From Bryoerythrophyllum caledonicum (taxonomy: Eukaryota; Streptophyta; Bryopsida; Pottiales; Pottiaceae): 64,000 nucleotides of DNA. Every line of letters starts with the position of its first letter. The first letter of the stretch is position 1. Under the pieces are notes generated by a model. That model was not told the origin of the DNA. It did not search any database and saw only the letters and a list, made by a program, of their open reading frames with translations. Shown piece by piece: positions 44,922 through 57,914 of this stretch. The translations under genes were made by a program, and so were the position numbers. Where the stretch lies: positions 8,944,291 through 9,008,290 of the forward strand of contig OZ020515.1 in assembly GCA_963971425.1 (NCBI GenBank), written 5' to 3'.

Positions 44922-46000
44922 TTGACCTATCTTTGTGTCATTTTTGACAAGATAGACACTGCAAAGACGGCTCTACCACGCATGTGGAAGACTACTAAAG
45001 CGACATTTGGTCTCAGAGAGCTTCCTATGAATGTCACCGGAATGGTGGCGCACGGTCATGTCGACGGAGCGTATGCACACTACGCTCATGCTTTACAGCC
45101 TGGCGATTCAAACGCCACAATCTTGTCTTTGGCTAAACTTTTTAGGCGACTTGAAGGAGCACCATTACATGAGACGCACGTGCTCTTTGAGCACCCACCT
45201 ACAAATCCAATGTTTGAAGCGCTCATGACAGGAAATAGTAGGTGTGTTGACGCTTTAGAACCAACGGAGCCGAGTGCTTTCAAAGGACCATAACCATTGC
45301 CACCGAAATTGTTTCTACAGCTTGAAAACTCAGCAAAGGACAACAAGAACCAATACTTGATGGCATTCTTATCACTGTTAACTGCTCAAAGTCTTCTCAA
45401 AGAGATTCAAGTCGGCTTTTTGGTGGTTGGACACACGCATGTAGAAATTGATGCTTACTTTAATCATCTGTAGAAAGAACTCAAAAAAATAGTACATATA
45501 TTTGAGCGGATCTCATGAAGTCATGAAAGCTAGTCTTCATGCCCATTAGATGTCACTCCAGAAGATAAGGTAGCCGAGCCTTAATGTAGAGCAGCCAATG
45601 AAGTGCCAAAGTCCAATTTTAATCCTTGGTGTAACATTTGAAAGGGGTCATGGATTTTAGTAAGACCTAGCGACCCTGAGATCTACCATGTGTGGTAGGG
45701 TAGAGCAATTTTCGACCTCATCAAAGATGAAGAAAATGCAAACTACGAGAAATTTCTCGTTAAGTATTGGGAGCTAGATAAGAAGCAGAAGAATCTGAAG
45801 AGGAAGTACTAGGACTATTGAAAAGCCACATGGATTCCAAACAATGAGAAGCTTGTATGGTGTCACGTCAATTCTGTGTTGTTTGCAACTTGGTCAAACA
45901 AAATTATCCAACTTATGAGGGCTATTCCGCGTAAAATAAAGGAAGCCGCAATTGTGATCTTAGAGAAAGCGAATGTCGCTGATCTCTGAGGCTATACTAT
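44922..46000 (+). pseudogene. DUF7869-like transposon-associated gene fragment
   Basis: Begins VIFDKIDTAKTALPRMWK and continues FEHPPTNPMFEALM, then after a stop in the linker KLFLQLENSAKDNKNQYLMA and VGFLVVGHTHVEIDAYFNH. The DNSxxDNKN and VGHTHxxxDAYF words are typical of DUF7869 proteins that are abundant in genomes of non-seed plants and algae and often linked to transposons. Frames break after 45470 and again before 45710 (IYHVW, NYEKFLVKYWELDKKQKN). The copia LTR lies directly upstream, so copia may have landed in this gene. Confidence 0.55.
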
Positions 46001-47335
46001 TCTATCCACTTACTTATGATCATCTTGTAATAATACCGTGAAGACGAGAATTACAAATATTATAGTACATGAAGATCTTCGGACTTGATCTTGTTCTCTT
46101 CGTTTGACAACTTCCATGGATACTTAGACTTTTGCTCAGACTCTACTACGGTTCGTATCAGAGATCTCCAGATGAAAAATTCACCTTAATAGCCTTCATA
46201 GCGTTGGCCACAACTCGAACTAAGCTACGCTCATAGTGGCAGCGGCCCTTGCTATACTCTGAAAGCAGCGTGGACGCACATGTACGTCCCACTGAGGGAT
46301 CATGGAATATTTTACATACCACCTAAAAACTTAAAGACTACATTATGGGGGTCTACATGCACAAGCGGACCGACAAGTTGCGAGCGCATATACGACTTCA
46401 ATTGAGCAAGCAACACCAATCTTAAGTATTGTGCTTCCAACCGGATATCTCCGGGTGGGAGGATTACATTCCTGAAATTTCAATGTTCTAGGCTCTTATA
46501 TTGTCAATACTGTAATTATAAGACAATACATATATTGTACATAGGAAGGACATTGGACATGAACTAAGTTTATTGGTCCCTCTCCCCTGAACTACCACAA
46601 AAATGTACAGTGTATCATATGAATCTTTATATCATGTGATATGTTTTATAAAGATGTTGGCTTGAAACATTTTATCATATTGTCAATTACGGCTATTGAA
46701 ATTCCACTCTTGTTCTATATTATGCATCACTAAACAACAATTGATTTTGTATTACTGAAATCATTTGGAGATATCCGGATGATTAATTGTTATTTGTTCA
46801 CTAACTATCCCTTTCAATTTCTTTGGTGGCATTTTTTACTTAACAAAAAATCCTTTGTCCTTATTTTTGGACTTTGCAAAGTCCAGAAATAGTTAAATAC
46901 AACATAAATCCTGCCGATCTCTATATAGGTGTATTCCAGTACGTTGATTTCTTCCGGCGATTAAGGGAGGCAAAGGTGGCTGGCAAATTTTGAATGAGTG
47001 ATGGCTTGTGCACATCAGCGCCGTGAGGGCGGTGTAGATCTTGTCTGTGTAGAAAGGCCGACAATTTATTTTAGCCGCATCTCACACAATCAACTTGGCT
47101 ATGCTGGGCCAACATGCCGTGTATGGCTGCGGATGCTCTTAGAACAGGAGATCAAGTGATAGAACAATGGCTTTCAAATAAGTTTGTGGTGTTGGTGGTG
47201 TTTCATTCATGTGCATGATGAGATAAAAAAAATTCATTCTCATTCTTTGCGTTGAGTGTATGAGCAGACTTTGACTTCACTTGGTGTTAGATATTTGCAG
47301 TTCACAGAGTCTAAATGAAATTAGTTAAATATGAA
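46001..47335. other. intergenic, no gene recognised
   Basis: A mixture of AT-rich DNA and short GC-richer pieces (46900-47150) without a clear coding frame or repeat signature. Confidence 0.4.
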
Positions 47336-48244
47336 ATTAAATCCTAAAGGACCAAGTGTCAGAAATGGGCTATTTGAAAGTTTGGTCAGGTTCCTATGAT
47401 GTCAATTTCCAACATTCCTCTTTGAAATTTTTACTGTAAAAGGACATTACTAAGGCCTCAATGGGAGAAAATTATTATCTAAATCGGACATTTGATGAAA
47501 AAGTTATAGGGTTATGAATTTCAAATGGGGAGAACGGGCACCTCGGGCACTACAAAAAACTTTTGCTAGCAAGTAATCTTATTTTCCTTCATATTGTCAA
47601 AAAAAATTCTTGTCTTTAGTGAAAAATAGCATACTAACACAAGTCACACATTGTCACACATTGTCAGGCAACATACCAAAAAAACTTCTTCTTTTCCACA
47701 TAAAACTTAGAGATCTTCATATTTTTGACTTTTTTAATTTTCCAAAAAAATATGTAGTGTAAGTCTTCTTATTGACCATTTGGATTATCAATATTAAGTT
47801 CATAAAAATTAAAATGTAAATTGGCAAATTTTGAAACTCCACTCCTTGCACAATTGTTTTGAATATGCCACACCCCTTTTCTACCTCTAAAAATTGATGT
47901 ATAAGGAACTTACATCATGTTTAACACAATGGTAATAAGGTAATAAATTTAGACCTTGTGTAGTGCAAAAATTTGACACTAAGTGAAGTTAAAGTCCAGT
48001 GTTCCACTAAATGCAAGGAAGAAAAATGAACCCTTTGCTTCACTTCAAGCAGTATAATCTTTCAATTTGTGCGGTCAAAGTTTATGGACTTTTGTGAGTA
48101 TGTTACTTAATAATTCTTATTTGAGATCCTATGGTCAAAACTATAAATAAATGTTTTCTTGTTTCTTCCTTACTCATTGCACTAAAACGAGCAATTTTGA
48201 AGTGTTTTTGGTGCAAAACTCTCACGGTACCTTAGGGGTTAATT
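47336..48244. mobile_element. non-autonomous TIR element, about 910 bp
   Basis: Left end ATTAAATCCTAAAGGACCAA, right end GGTACCTTAGGGGTTAAT, the family termini. Its interior matches 7825-8758 and 49328-50245 (for example GTGAGTATGTTACTTA after CGGTCAAAG). Confidence 0.65.
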
Positions 48245-48249
48245 CATTG

Positions 48250-48960
48250 TATACCAAATTTAGAGGTAGTGAAGGGGTAAAGCATATTCAAAACAAGTGT
48301 AGAAGGAGTAGAGGTTCAAAAATTGCTAGTTGACGTGATATATTTTTGGTGGGATTGATATGTTTTAGAATGATAATCCAAATGGTAAGAAGGTTTACAC
48401 CACATGTAATTGCAAAAGAAAATAAAAAATAAAAATATGAAGGTCTCTAAGTTTTATGTGGAAAAATAGAAGTGTTTTAGGTAACTTGCCTGACAATGTG
48501 TAGCAATGTGTGAAAATGTTTGACTTTGGTCAAAATGCTATTTTTCATCAAAACAAGAATTCTTTTCGACAATATGAAAGGAGATAATATTACTCATAGT
48601 TGTCCCATTGGACAAGTTACTATCCATTTCTTGTCTTGTAGGACAAGTCCAATTTCTGAGATGTATGTCTCAAGTAGATGGAACATGTCCAATGGACAAG
48701 ACATGAATAGTAAATTGTCCAATGTGACAACCATGATATTACTTGCTATTATTAAAAATTCTACATTTAATAGAGTATCCTAGCATAAGTTTTTGGGGTT
48801 GTCTAACGTGCCCACTCTCAAAAAGTTTTTCTTTGAGATGACATAACTTTTTTTCTATAGGTCCAATGAGATGGAAGAAGACTTTGCATAATTTTTCAAG
48901 AAATTCATTTAAAATGCAACCATAGGAACGTGCCCAAGATTTGCAAAAGCCCACCTTGGT
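48250..48960. mobile_element. inverted TIR-family copy interrupted by a MITE
   Basis: Reads as the complement of the same family (for example CTTTTTCTACATAAAACTTAG appears here in reverse). The copy is contiguous to about 48599, then interrupted by the MITE and resumes after 48731, where the intact family has GATTACTTGCTAGCAAAAG in reverse. It abuts the preceding element tail to tail. Confidence 0.6.
48600..48731. mobile_element. 132-bp MITE with long TIRs
   Basis: Ends are GTTGTCCCATTGGACAAGTT and the complement of GGTTGTCACATTGGACAATT; the arms match over about 40 bp (continuing ACTATCCATTTCTTGTC). The flanks share ATATTACT on both sides, an 8-bp likely target-site duplication, suggesting a hAT-like transposase. 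Confidence 0.75.
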
Positions 48961-49327
48961 ATATTTGTCATTTAGAGGTCAAACGTATCTCTGATCTACT
49001 TCAAAAGAGTAAATGACAAAATATAATTGAGGTATCTTGGAATTTTTTGGATTTAGCAAAGAGTTAGAGAAGAGGCGAGGGTGGTATGACCCCTTGTTGC
49101 CCCGCCAAAGGTACAAACGGAGATGGATGGGTCATTTCTTCCCCGTTCACGTAGCCCTATTTAAACCCCAAACCCTGAAATTCAACAATAAATCAAGGAG
49201 GGGCATGACTTCCATCCATCTCCGTCCATCGCCTTGGAAGGCATCAAGGGTAGCATTCCTCCCTAGTCTAGGGAAGAGAGGTGGATTAACTATACTCTAG
49301 GTATATTTTGGAGGGGTACATTTATTG

Positions 49328-50245
49328 TTAAAACCCTGAACTACCAAGTGTCATAAAATGACATTTTGAAGGTTTGGTCACGTTCCTATGGTGTCAATTT
49401 CCAACATTCCTCTTTGAAATTCTTATTGTAAAAGGGCAATACTAAAACCTAAGTGGGAGAACAATTTTTTTTCCTAGAACCGATAGGTAATGAAAAAGTT
49501 ATAGGGATTTGAATTTCAAACCGGGAGAGCGGGCATGTTGGGCACCTCTAAAAACTTTTGCTAGGACATTCTATTCAATGTGAGATTTCCAATACTGGCA
49601 AGTAATATTATTTCCTTTCATATTGTCAAAAAATAATTCTTGTCTTCAGTGAAAAATATCATATTTACCCAAGTCAAAAAAATTCACTCATTGTCACACA
49701 TTGTCTGATAAGGTACCAAAAAAACTTCTTCCTTTCCACATAATGTTAGAGATCTTCATATTTTTTACTTTTTATTTGTTGCACAACAATATGTGGTGTT
49801 ATACTTCTTATTGACCATTCTAATTATCAATCTAAAACATATTAAGTTCACAAAAAAATATAACACGAATTGGCAATTTTTGAATAATATGCTACACATC
49901 TCATCTACCTCTAAAAATTGGTTTATAAGGAACCAACATCATGCCTAACACAATGGTTATGAATTTAGACCTTGTGTGGTGCAAAAACTTGACACCAAGT
50001 GAAGTCAAAGTCTGCTATCCACTTAACACATGGAAGAAAATGAATTGTTTTCTTTACTTCAAACACTGTAATCTTTCAATCCGTGCGGTCAAAGTTTATG
50101 AAATTTTGTGAGAATGTCACTTAATTGCAATCCTACTGTTGAAGGTAGAAATAAAAGTTTTTGTTTTCCTCCTTACTCATTGACTAGAATGAACAGTTGT
50201 GAAGTGTATTTGGTGTGAAAATGCCTTGGGCCTGTATGGGTTAAA
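49328..50245. mobile_element. non-autonomous TIR element, about 915 bp
   Basis: Left end TTAAAACCCTGAACTACCAAG, right end CTTGGGCCTGTATGGGTTAA; diverged family termini. Interior is co-linear with 47336-48244. The short stretch before it (49040-49300) carries ORFs without recognisable motifs. Confidence 0.6.
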
Positions 50246-52005
50246 AGCCCTGTTTTGATGTATGAATCAGATAATATATGTTTTAAAACTATTTGTCTGA
50301 AAAGAGGCGACCAGGTATGATGCTACAGTACTCGGGACAAATTAGTTTTTTTGGGGGGAAGCAAATCAAGCTCAGAACACAATTGTGATCAAACCGATTA
50401 TTAAACGATGTAGTGACTAGATGTCGACGCTGCAGCAGCTTTGACCACATGATGTTGCTAATGCTGCCGACAAGAGTGCGAGTTCATACGTGGAGCCTAT
50501 GGACACCAGAGCTCCATCCTTCGCAACCACCATTGAAACCAGGCTGCAAATCTGCTGCAAATCTGTTGATTCTGCTCTCTCCCCAAGAACCTGCAAACAG
50601 GACCACACTCTCTCAACATAAAATAAGGCACCAGTTGCACCTAGGTCCAAAACGCAATAGTGGGGAGCAAACTAGAAAAAATAAAAAAAATGACCAAGGC
50701 CCTACCAAAAAAATAAAAATAAAATAAAATTGTAAACTCAATCAAATCACCCCTTTGTCTTGTGCTCAACTTTGACCCTTTCAGGCTTCCGAGGTCTTGG
50801 GAGGGTTGATTTGGTGCTCTAGGTGTTGTAACTCTTCTCATGATTGGTTGTTGTCGGCACGGTCTTCAAAACACACCTTGGTCTTGGCGACAACTTTGCA
50901 ACGCATCTCCTTGATCTTCAATCGATGTAGACATTGGCGAAGTACAGGGATATGCATGGAGTGGGTTGTGATGAAAGGTATCCACTGTGTAGATGATGTT
51001 TTGCATAATTTATTACACTCGTAGATTCTCCTAGACCTTAAAGAGTTAACTAAGGAAGATGAAACACAAAAATAGAATTAAAAATAGGTAGATCATGGGG
51101 CAATTCAATTATGCCCGCGATTCGCCACCATCACAAGAAGGTTTGTCTCACTACTGAATGCTAGAAGCCAAGATCTACCTCACCTAATGTCTTGATACTG
51201 CTAACTGGACTCACTCGCAAAAGAGGATCTGACCTTCACTTCAGATATATCATTCTGATTCACCACGATCTGTGTTGACAACCAATCCCAAACGTTACGT
51301 CTGCACATTGACACTACCGTGACGTGCGCGTGCCAGCGATATCAATAGGTGGTCGTTTCAAGGAACATGTTTCAATAATGAGTAAAATGTCCTACTTTGT
51401 TCAATGCGCATCAGTATAATTGTGATTGTCGCAGTATCCAGATCGATTAATATGCAGGCAGGCAAGGCAGGTTGAAGATTGCAATCGTCTTCTAGCTGCA
51501 GCATTCTCTGGACAAGCGTATATGCAGAAATTCAGAGAGAAAAGACTGGTTGTGGTGTACTCGGCGTGCATGTACTAGCACTAGTTTTGGCTGTGCATTA
51601 GACACTTTATGTGTACTGCTACTAGCTTTTATCTGTGCCATTTGTGGGGGTGCATTTTGGAGGATCCAATTTTACTAAGAAACTTAGATTGCAAAAAAGC
51701 TCATTGCTTCTGCTACACTGTAAGTTATTCAAAGATCTTCGGGGACTAATTTCATTCCGGGGTATCGTCATATGAGACAAATACATCCTCATTTGTTGAA
51801 TAGATTGTTGAGGTGTAGAGTTTTAAAATTCGCATACTGCCAATTCACGTTGGCACCAGAGTGCACCATGGATACTTATATGTTAGAGGATGTGGAATTA
51901 GCAGGGAGTATAATCAAACAGGAAAATGAATCAGGTGATTTATAGCTGGATGCTGCTTGCGCAAGGTTCAAACTTCGTATCTGACAGTGGAGTGAAATTG
52001 CAGAC
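50246..52005. other. upstream region of the LRR gene, no other gene seen
   Basis: No recognisable coding exon. An A-rich stretch lies at 50680-50730. The last 200 bp before 52006 would contain the LRR promoter and leader; no clear TATA box was identified. Confidence 0.4.
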
Positions 52006-54316
52006 ATGGAGAGAAGATGGACCATTCTAACCATGGTACTGATCCCTCTCGCCGGCATGGCGGCCGCTTTGTCACCCGACGGTGAAGCTCTGATGAAGTT
52101 CAAGAATAGCCTGACAGTCACATCTCCTCTGCTCGACAACTGGAACGCCTCGGACGCATCGCCATGTTCATGGGGCGGCATCAACTGCACAGAGAATGGC
52201 CTTGTGCGGTCTGTAGTATTACCCTCCCAGTTCCCCAAGCTGGAGGGCCTTCTCTCTGCCAGACTGGGAAATCTAGCATCGCTGGAGATCCTTTGGCTGG
52301 ATAGGAACTTGTTGTCAGGCAGCATCCCTCCAGAGATCGGGAAATTAAGCAAGCTCAGGTCACTTTCGGTGTCTTATCAGAATTTCTCTGGGGAAGTGCC
52401 TCCGGAGCTTTTCAACTGTAGCGGCCTCGTCCAGCTTTATCTCGATAACAACCACTTCACAGGCGATATCACCACAGGTCTGACATTGTCTCACTCTCGC
52501 ACACTACTTTCAAGTCAGTATGGGCTCCTAGTAGGTATGGTTTTTGTAAATGTATAGGCTAATATGTTCTAGATAGTTCATTCTTAAGAGTATGTTACGG
52601 CGCGACTTACCCAGTCCAACTATGTGCCAAAAGCACCCAAGTATTTGTGCATACAAAGATGGCTTGAGCTTGGAGAATATTGCACAATATGCATCAAGGA
52701 GTGTCGTAAGAAGCAAAGATTACTGCTGAGATTCTGTGGAATAAGCCTCGGATTTGTGACTTTCTCATAATTCTCACTCTCCTTTTGCAGCTTTGGACCA
52801 GCTACCAATCAAGCTGCCAGCACTCCGGGAATTCGCCATCCACAACAACTCCTTCACAGGGACGCTTCCACCGTCCATCGCAAACTTCACCAGTCTCACA
52901 TACCTAGACCTGGGACTCAGCAGGGAGCTCTGGCAAACAGAAAGCATGGGTCAGAGCGGGGGCGGATTTCAAGGCCAAACAATCCCCACAGCTCTGGGCA
53001 ACCTCGCCACCCTACAACAGCTCTATCTCGGAGAACTCAACTTCTCCGGCGCAATTCCGCCTGAGCTCGGTCGCCTCCAGGCCCTCATCGCCCTCGACCT
53101 CGGCTCCAACAACCTCAAAGGCCAAATCCCATCTGAACTCGGCAACATGAGCAGTCTCTCGCACTTGAGGCTGCGGCAGAACAGCCTCACCGGCACGCTC
53201 CCGGTGTCTCTCGCCAACCTCACGAAACTCACGTTCCTAGACATCACAAACAACACGCTCAGCAGAGAAATCCCGGGAGAACTCCCGCCGAACCTCAACA
53301 CCCTGCTTCTAGGATTCAACAGCTTCACCGGCCCCATCCCGGCCGCTCTCGGAAACATCTCCAGTGTGACAACGCTGGGACTCTACAAGAACCGTCTGTC
53401 GGGGCCAATCCCTACAGCACTGTCCTCCAGGCTCGTCAACATGGTGTTCCTGCACTTGGGCTACAACGCCCTCACCGGCGCCTTCCCCACCCTCACCGCC
53501 ATGACGAAACTCGAGGAAGTCCACCTGCTCCACAACTTCCTCAAGGGACCGCTTCCTCTCGATCTAGGAAGGTTCAGTGCGCTCACGACGGTCAGGATCC
53601 AGAACAACTCCTTCACCGGCGCGTTGCCTACCGGACTGTGCCACTTCGGAAGACTGAACTGGCTGGACGTCACTCGCAACGACTTCGAAGGCACTGTGCC
53701 GGAGTCCCTCGCGAACTGCACCACCTTGGTCATCGTCCACCTCGGGGAGAATCAGTTCACCTCCATCCCTGAGTTTTTCGGGCGCGGATCCGCTCTGCAG
53801 GAGCTCAACATCTCGCGGAATCTCTTAACCGGGGAGGTCCCCAGAGGTTTAGGCCAGAACAGCACCTTGACGACGTTAGACTTGAGCGTGAATAACTTGA
53901 CAGGGATCGATTCGACGTTCTTCTCGGATCTGGCACCCTCTCTTCAAAGCTTGGACCTCGCGAGGAACCCCTGGAACCGCCGCATCTCACCTGAGATGGG
54001 GAAGCTTGCGCTGCTGAGGAGGTTGAACCTGAGCTACGGAGGCTTCACTGGCGCGATTCCGGTGGAGTTCGGGAAGATGACGCAGCTGGAGGTGCTCGAT
54101 CTGTCGCATAATAACCTGAGCGGAAAGATTCCGGAGGACTTAGGGGCGATGATGCGGTCGCTGGTGGCGGTGAATGTTTCGTTCAACCAGCTCTCGGGGT
54201 CGTTGCCGAGGGCGTGGGTGAAGCTGCTCAGGGCGGATCCGAGCTCGTTTGTGGGGAACCCTGGTTTGTGTGTGCACTACAACAGCAATGACAACTGCTT
54301 GGAGTCACATAGCTGA
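52006..54316 (+). CDS. secreted leucine-rich repeat receptor-like protein, two exons
   Basis: Exons 52006-52477 and 52791-54316 join in phase (donor GTCTGA, acceptor TTTTGCAG) into 665 residues. A signal peptide of about 20 residues (MERRWTILTMVLIPLAGMAA) precedes an LRR N-cap (GEALMKFKNSL, then CSWGGINC). About twenty plant-type extracellular LRRs follow, with the consensus LxxLxxLDLxxNNLxGxIPxELG, for example IALDLGSNNLKGQIPSELGN and EVLDLSHNNLSGKIPEDLG. It ends with the C-cap FVGNPGLC and a few more residues (ESHS). No transmembrane helix or kinase follows, unlike LRR receptor kinases whose ectodomain it resembles. Either a secreted LRR protein or a truncated receptor; the second exon is GC-rich and intact. 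Confidence 0.88.
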
Positions 54317-54503
54317 AGGACGATGTCGGCTTCTATGCAGCAAATTGATTGTCTTTGCGCTCTACAATTGGTCGGAGTAGGTCCATTAATTCGATTGTAC
54401 AATTCTTCATAGGTTAGAGAGTTAGTGTCTTGTTGATGAGAAATCTAAGGCTGCTGTAGCACAAGATTTTACAGAGTTATTTGTAAATTGAAATTTAGAT
54501 ACC

Positions 54504-55059
54504 ACTACACTAAAATTTATGTTTAGTGTAGTATACACTAAAAGTGAACCCATACACCAATTGCAAATGAGGCATTTAGTGTAGTGACATACCCGTACAC
54601 TAAATGCCAACTACTACACTATTTGTCAATTTTGGTAAAAATAATAAAACTATTTCTTTCACTAGTGCACATTTAGTGTATCAATAGTAGAAGTGAAGAA
54701 AATGGTCTAGAAGTCGAGGGTTGTCATAGTATCTCATTAGCAACTTTCAAATCGCCATAACTCACTCAGTTTTTATCCTAATTGGGCATATGAGGTGTTT
54801 TTTTGGCACCTACAGAAAATGTAGATGCCAATAACATCTCATATGCCCAATTCAGACAAAATTTGAATGACTTATGGCCATTTGAAAGTTGCAAATGAGA
54901 AGAAGCATGGGCTGGAATGATTGGGGTTTAATTGGGATTTGAGCGAGAGTTACATTAATGACATTGGCAACTGACACCAATTGTCAACTTCTTTACAAAT
55001 AGTGTACTAGGGTAAGTACATTATTTGTACCACTACACTAAACAGAAATTTTAGTGTAG
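54504..55059. mobile_element. 556-bp foldback element
   Basis: Terminal 27-bp inverted repeats (CTACACTAAAATTTATG... at 54504-54530 and 55033-55059) differ at one position. In the centre, arms of about 80 nt at 54738-54823 and 54826-54905 pair imperfectly (left AATTGGGCATATGAGG, right CTCATATGCCCAATT). No protein is encoded. Confidence 0.8.
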
Positions 55060-56374
55060 TTTTGACATCTTTTCTCATTTTACAGGAACAAAATTAGCTT
55101 TGAATAGCTATATAATTCAATGATCAATTTCAAAGATGAAAAAGGTTGCTAAGATCTCTCCAATCTGAGTTTTGAACCTTCACTTCACTCACCAGGCTCA
55201 CAGTTGTGGAGGGGCTCAGCCTTGTTGAAACAATCAGAGTCTGCAATGCAATGTCGCATATCACGTTGTATACGCCTGGACATATGGCAAGCCCCCCTAA
55301 AACCGACAAGCTAAGGAATGTGCATATGTGGAGAGAGGAGATAATTATACTTCTATTTTTGAGTGATAGCCAATAGAATTGCAAATCCAACCCAAGTGAT
55401 TTCATATTTTTCCAATGAAAATTGAATCAGTTATGAATTTTCAAACTATGCAGCCATGTTAGTGGGTGGTCAACAGTAAGTACCCCCCATAATCAACGAC
55501 CAAAAGTAAGGGTCTTGATTAATAGTAAACCTCCATTTGGAGCTCAGTTGGTGGTAATGGGATGGAAGAGGGTTGGATATACTCCAATTTTATAGGCGTT
55601 GGCTATGGATTTTGGTTGGTTATGGGGGAGCTTACCTTATAGTCAGCTCCCTTTACAACAACCTTGTTGGTTTTGCCTCCTATAATAGGCACCTGTTGTA
55701 ATGGAAGGGGTGGGTGAAGGTTGTATTATGGGAGTATTGGATGAATGGTGGCAGATTTTTCAATTTGGTGGGAGTGATGATAAGTTCTTGGAAGTGCACA
55801 AAAGGCAAGGCCTAGGGAAGGGAGTTGATGATGAATGAGGTTGTAACAGCCAATGGTTCTCATAAATTAATGAGCAAAATTTTGTTCTTGATCCAAGCCG
55901 CCTCTTATACTGAGATTGCTATTATATCACCTGCTTTATCAAAGGGAGCTCACTGTACACCCTTTCAATACATGATGAGAGCAACATCTACATTACATTC
56001 ATTCATCATCATCATATCTATTCTCACACTTACAAACAGACTAATTATTAACCACAAAATAATATAAAGTGAATGTAAATTACCCATGAAATGTATGAGT
56101 TATGTCAGTTAGTCCGACCCAATTGATATTGAGCGCAAGTTCGGCAATTTTGCCATTTGCATTGGCAATAAATTGCGGAGAAGATTTGTTCTTATTCGAA
56201 GTTAGCCCACATTTTTGTTATTTGTCAAAGTCACTAAACAAGAAAACAAGTGCAGTGATTTAATTACCACAAGAACACCAATTTCTGGAAGCACTTTAAA
56301 AAAAACTCTATTATATACATGCAGTCTACTAACCTTCAACGGCTAAGACATCTACAATTGTAGCAATGTCTCTC
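55060..56374. other. intergenic, no gene recognised
   Basis: AT-rich DNA with short ORFs lacking motifs. GA- and GT-rich words occur between 55450 and 55800. Confidence 0.4.
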
Positions 56375-57662
56375 AAAGTAGAAAGAGGCGGCGTCAAGCT
56401 AGCCACATGTCAACCACATTGGCACTGGTTACAAAGCAACATGGTAGTCGTGCCCTTCTTCTCACCACACACAAAACACAGAAGGCCGTTTGGCACAACG
56501 GCCAACTCCGGGTGAACGGAGCCACCAATGGGTAAATGACATGAAACACAATTTTTAGAGTGCTCCCCATACTTCCGGCCATCATTACTTTCCAACGACA
56601 AGATGCCACCCGGAAATACATCCTTCACGTGAAGAATAGCGCGCCCAACCTTGACATCCAACGTTGTGGGTGCCTTACGCTGCAGATAAGCGTAATCCCC
56701 CGTGGAGAAACGTCGCAGGTGAGGTTGGTAGGCACTACTACAAATACGAGCGTACCGCAAGGTGTCACGATGCTGAGTGATGGACAAGTTCACCATGGCC
56801 ATGGGCATGGCCCGCTTGAAGAACTCCGCTCGGTCCCGTAGACACTGGGCCCACACCTTAGGATTGTCCGAATCCACAACTGAAGCCAACTTTTCCAAAT
56901 TGAACTCGATAAAATTGGCTCGCACTTGTACAACAATTGATACAAACTAAACGCTCCTAGTGAAGCATATCGGCTAAACCAATACTCCATGGCGATCCAT
57001 GGTATTATCAAATCCCAATCACGGTGGCTACCTTGAAGTAATCCATACTCCCGTACTAGGCTCTACTTCATGGTCTGAACTACACACTCTGCCAAATTGT
57101 CCGCTTCCAAGTGATCTCGAAAAGTGGTATGATGGTCAATCAGAGCCTTGGTATGCAAAGCTTCGAAAGCCCCAAGGAACCCACGCCCTTAGTCTGTCAA
57201 AACCTCAGTCGGGGCTCCAAAACGAGCCAACATCCGGTTGAGGAATGCCATGGCCGCCAACTCTAAAGAATTCTTCGGAGAGCAACGAGCTCAATCCACT
57301 TCTTGAAATGCTCCACCATCACCAAGACATACTTAGCTCCGCATGGAGTCACAGAAGTGGACTAGCAAAGTCCAAAGACCACCGATATTCTAGGCCCATA
57401 ATGGGCAAATGTTGTAACTGCGGTGACAAGGTGTTGAAACTAGATCTGACCTGATTACATACTTCACACCGAGAAACATATGTAGCGAACTGTTGATACA
57501 TGCCAGTCTACCGGTATTGGTTGCGCAACATCAAATAAGTCCGTCGTATACCATAATGTCCTAGGTCTTCATGTACTCTCCGTACCAACGAAGCCCTCTG
57601 ATCTGGCTTGGGAACTACGCGCCTGTCCCACTCGGCCACACCCAGAATAGAAGGTCATTCTT
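56375..57662 (-). pseudogene. second, decayed gypsy integrase-PHD fragment
   Basis: Co-linear with 34258-35548. The readable block (56925-56410) has AQCLRDRAEFFKRAMPMAM, HLRRFSTGDYAYLQ, VSCHLPIGGSVHPELAVVP and the front half of the PHD finger, CFVCGEKKG and LLCNQCQCG. Upstream the integrase core is broken by many stops and frameshifts. The fragment ends inside the PHD finger and has no LTR. It shows that the integrase-PHD fusion is a property of the family, not an accident of one copy. Confidence 0.85.
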
Positions 57663-57914
57663 ACTCTTACGCTCAACAGAGTTTAATCTAAACACTTGTG
57701 GTTACTTGTTACCGGTCATTGATATACCGAAGAAGCCATCCTCCGGGATGTAATGACGTATTAAGTGTGAATTGTCTTTAGATTTACAAAGTTTGATACA
57801 CAATAGAAATCCCTGAAACAATCTGGTAAGGTGGGCTCGCTTAAGGTTAATTTCGGTTAACTTTGAGAATTACGAACTACTAGACTACGACATGTACCTT
57901 CCGAGAAGTCAACA

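Noticed and set aside
53023..53733. Minus-strand ORFs opposite LRR exon 2
   Set aside because: Shadows of the LRR repeat structure.
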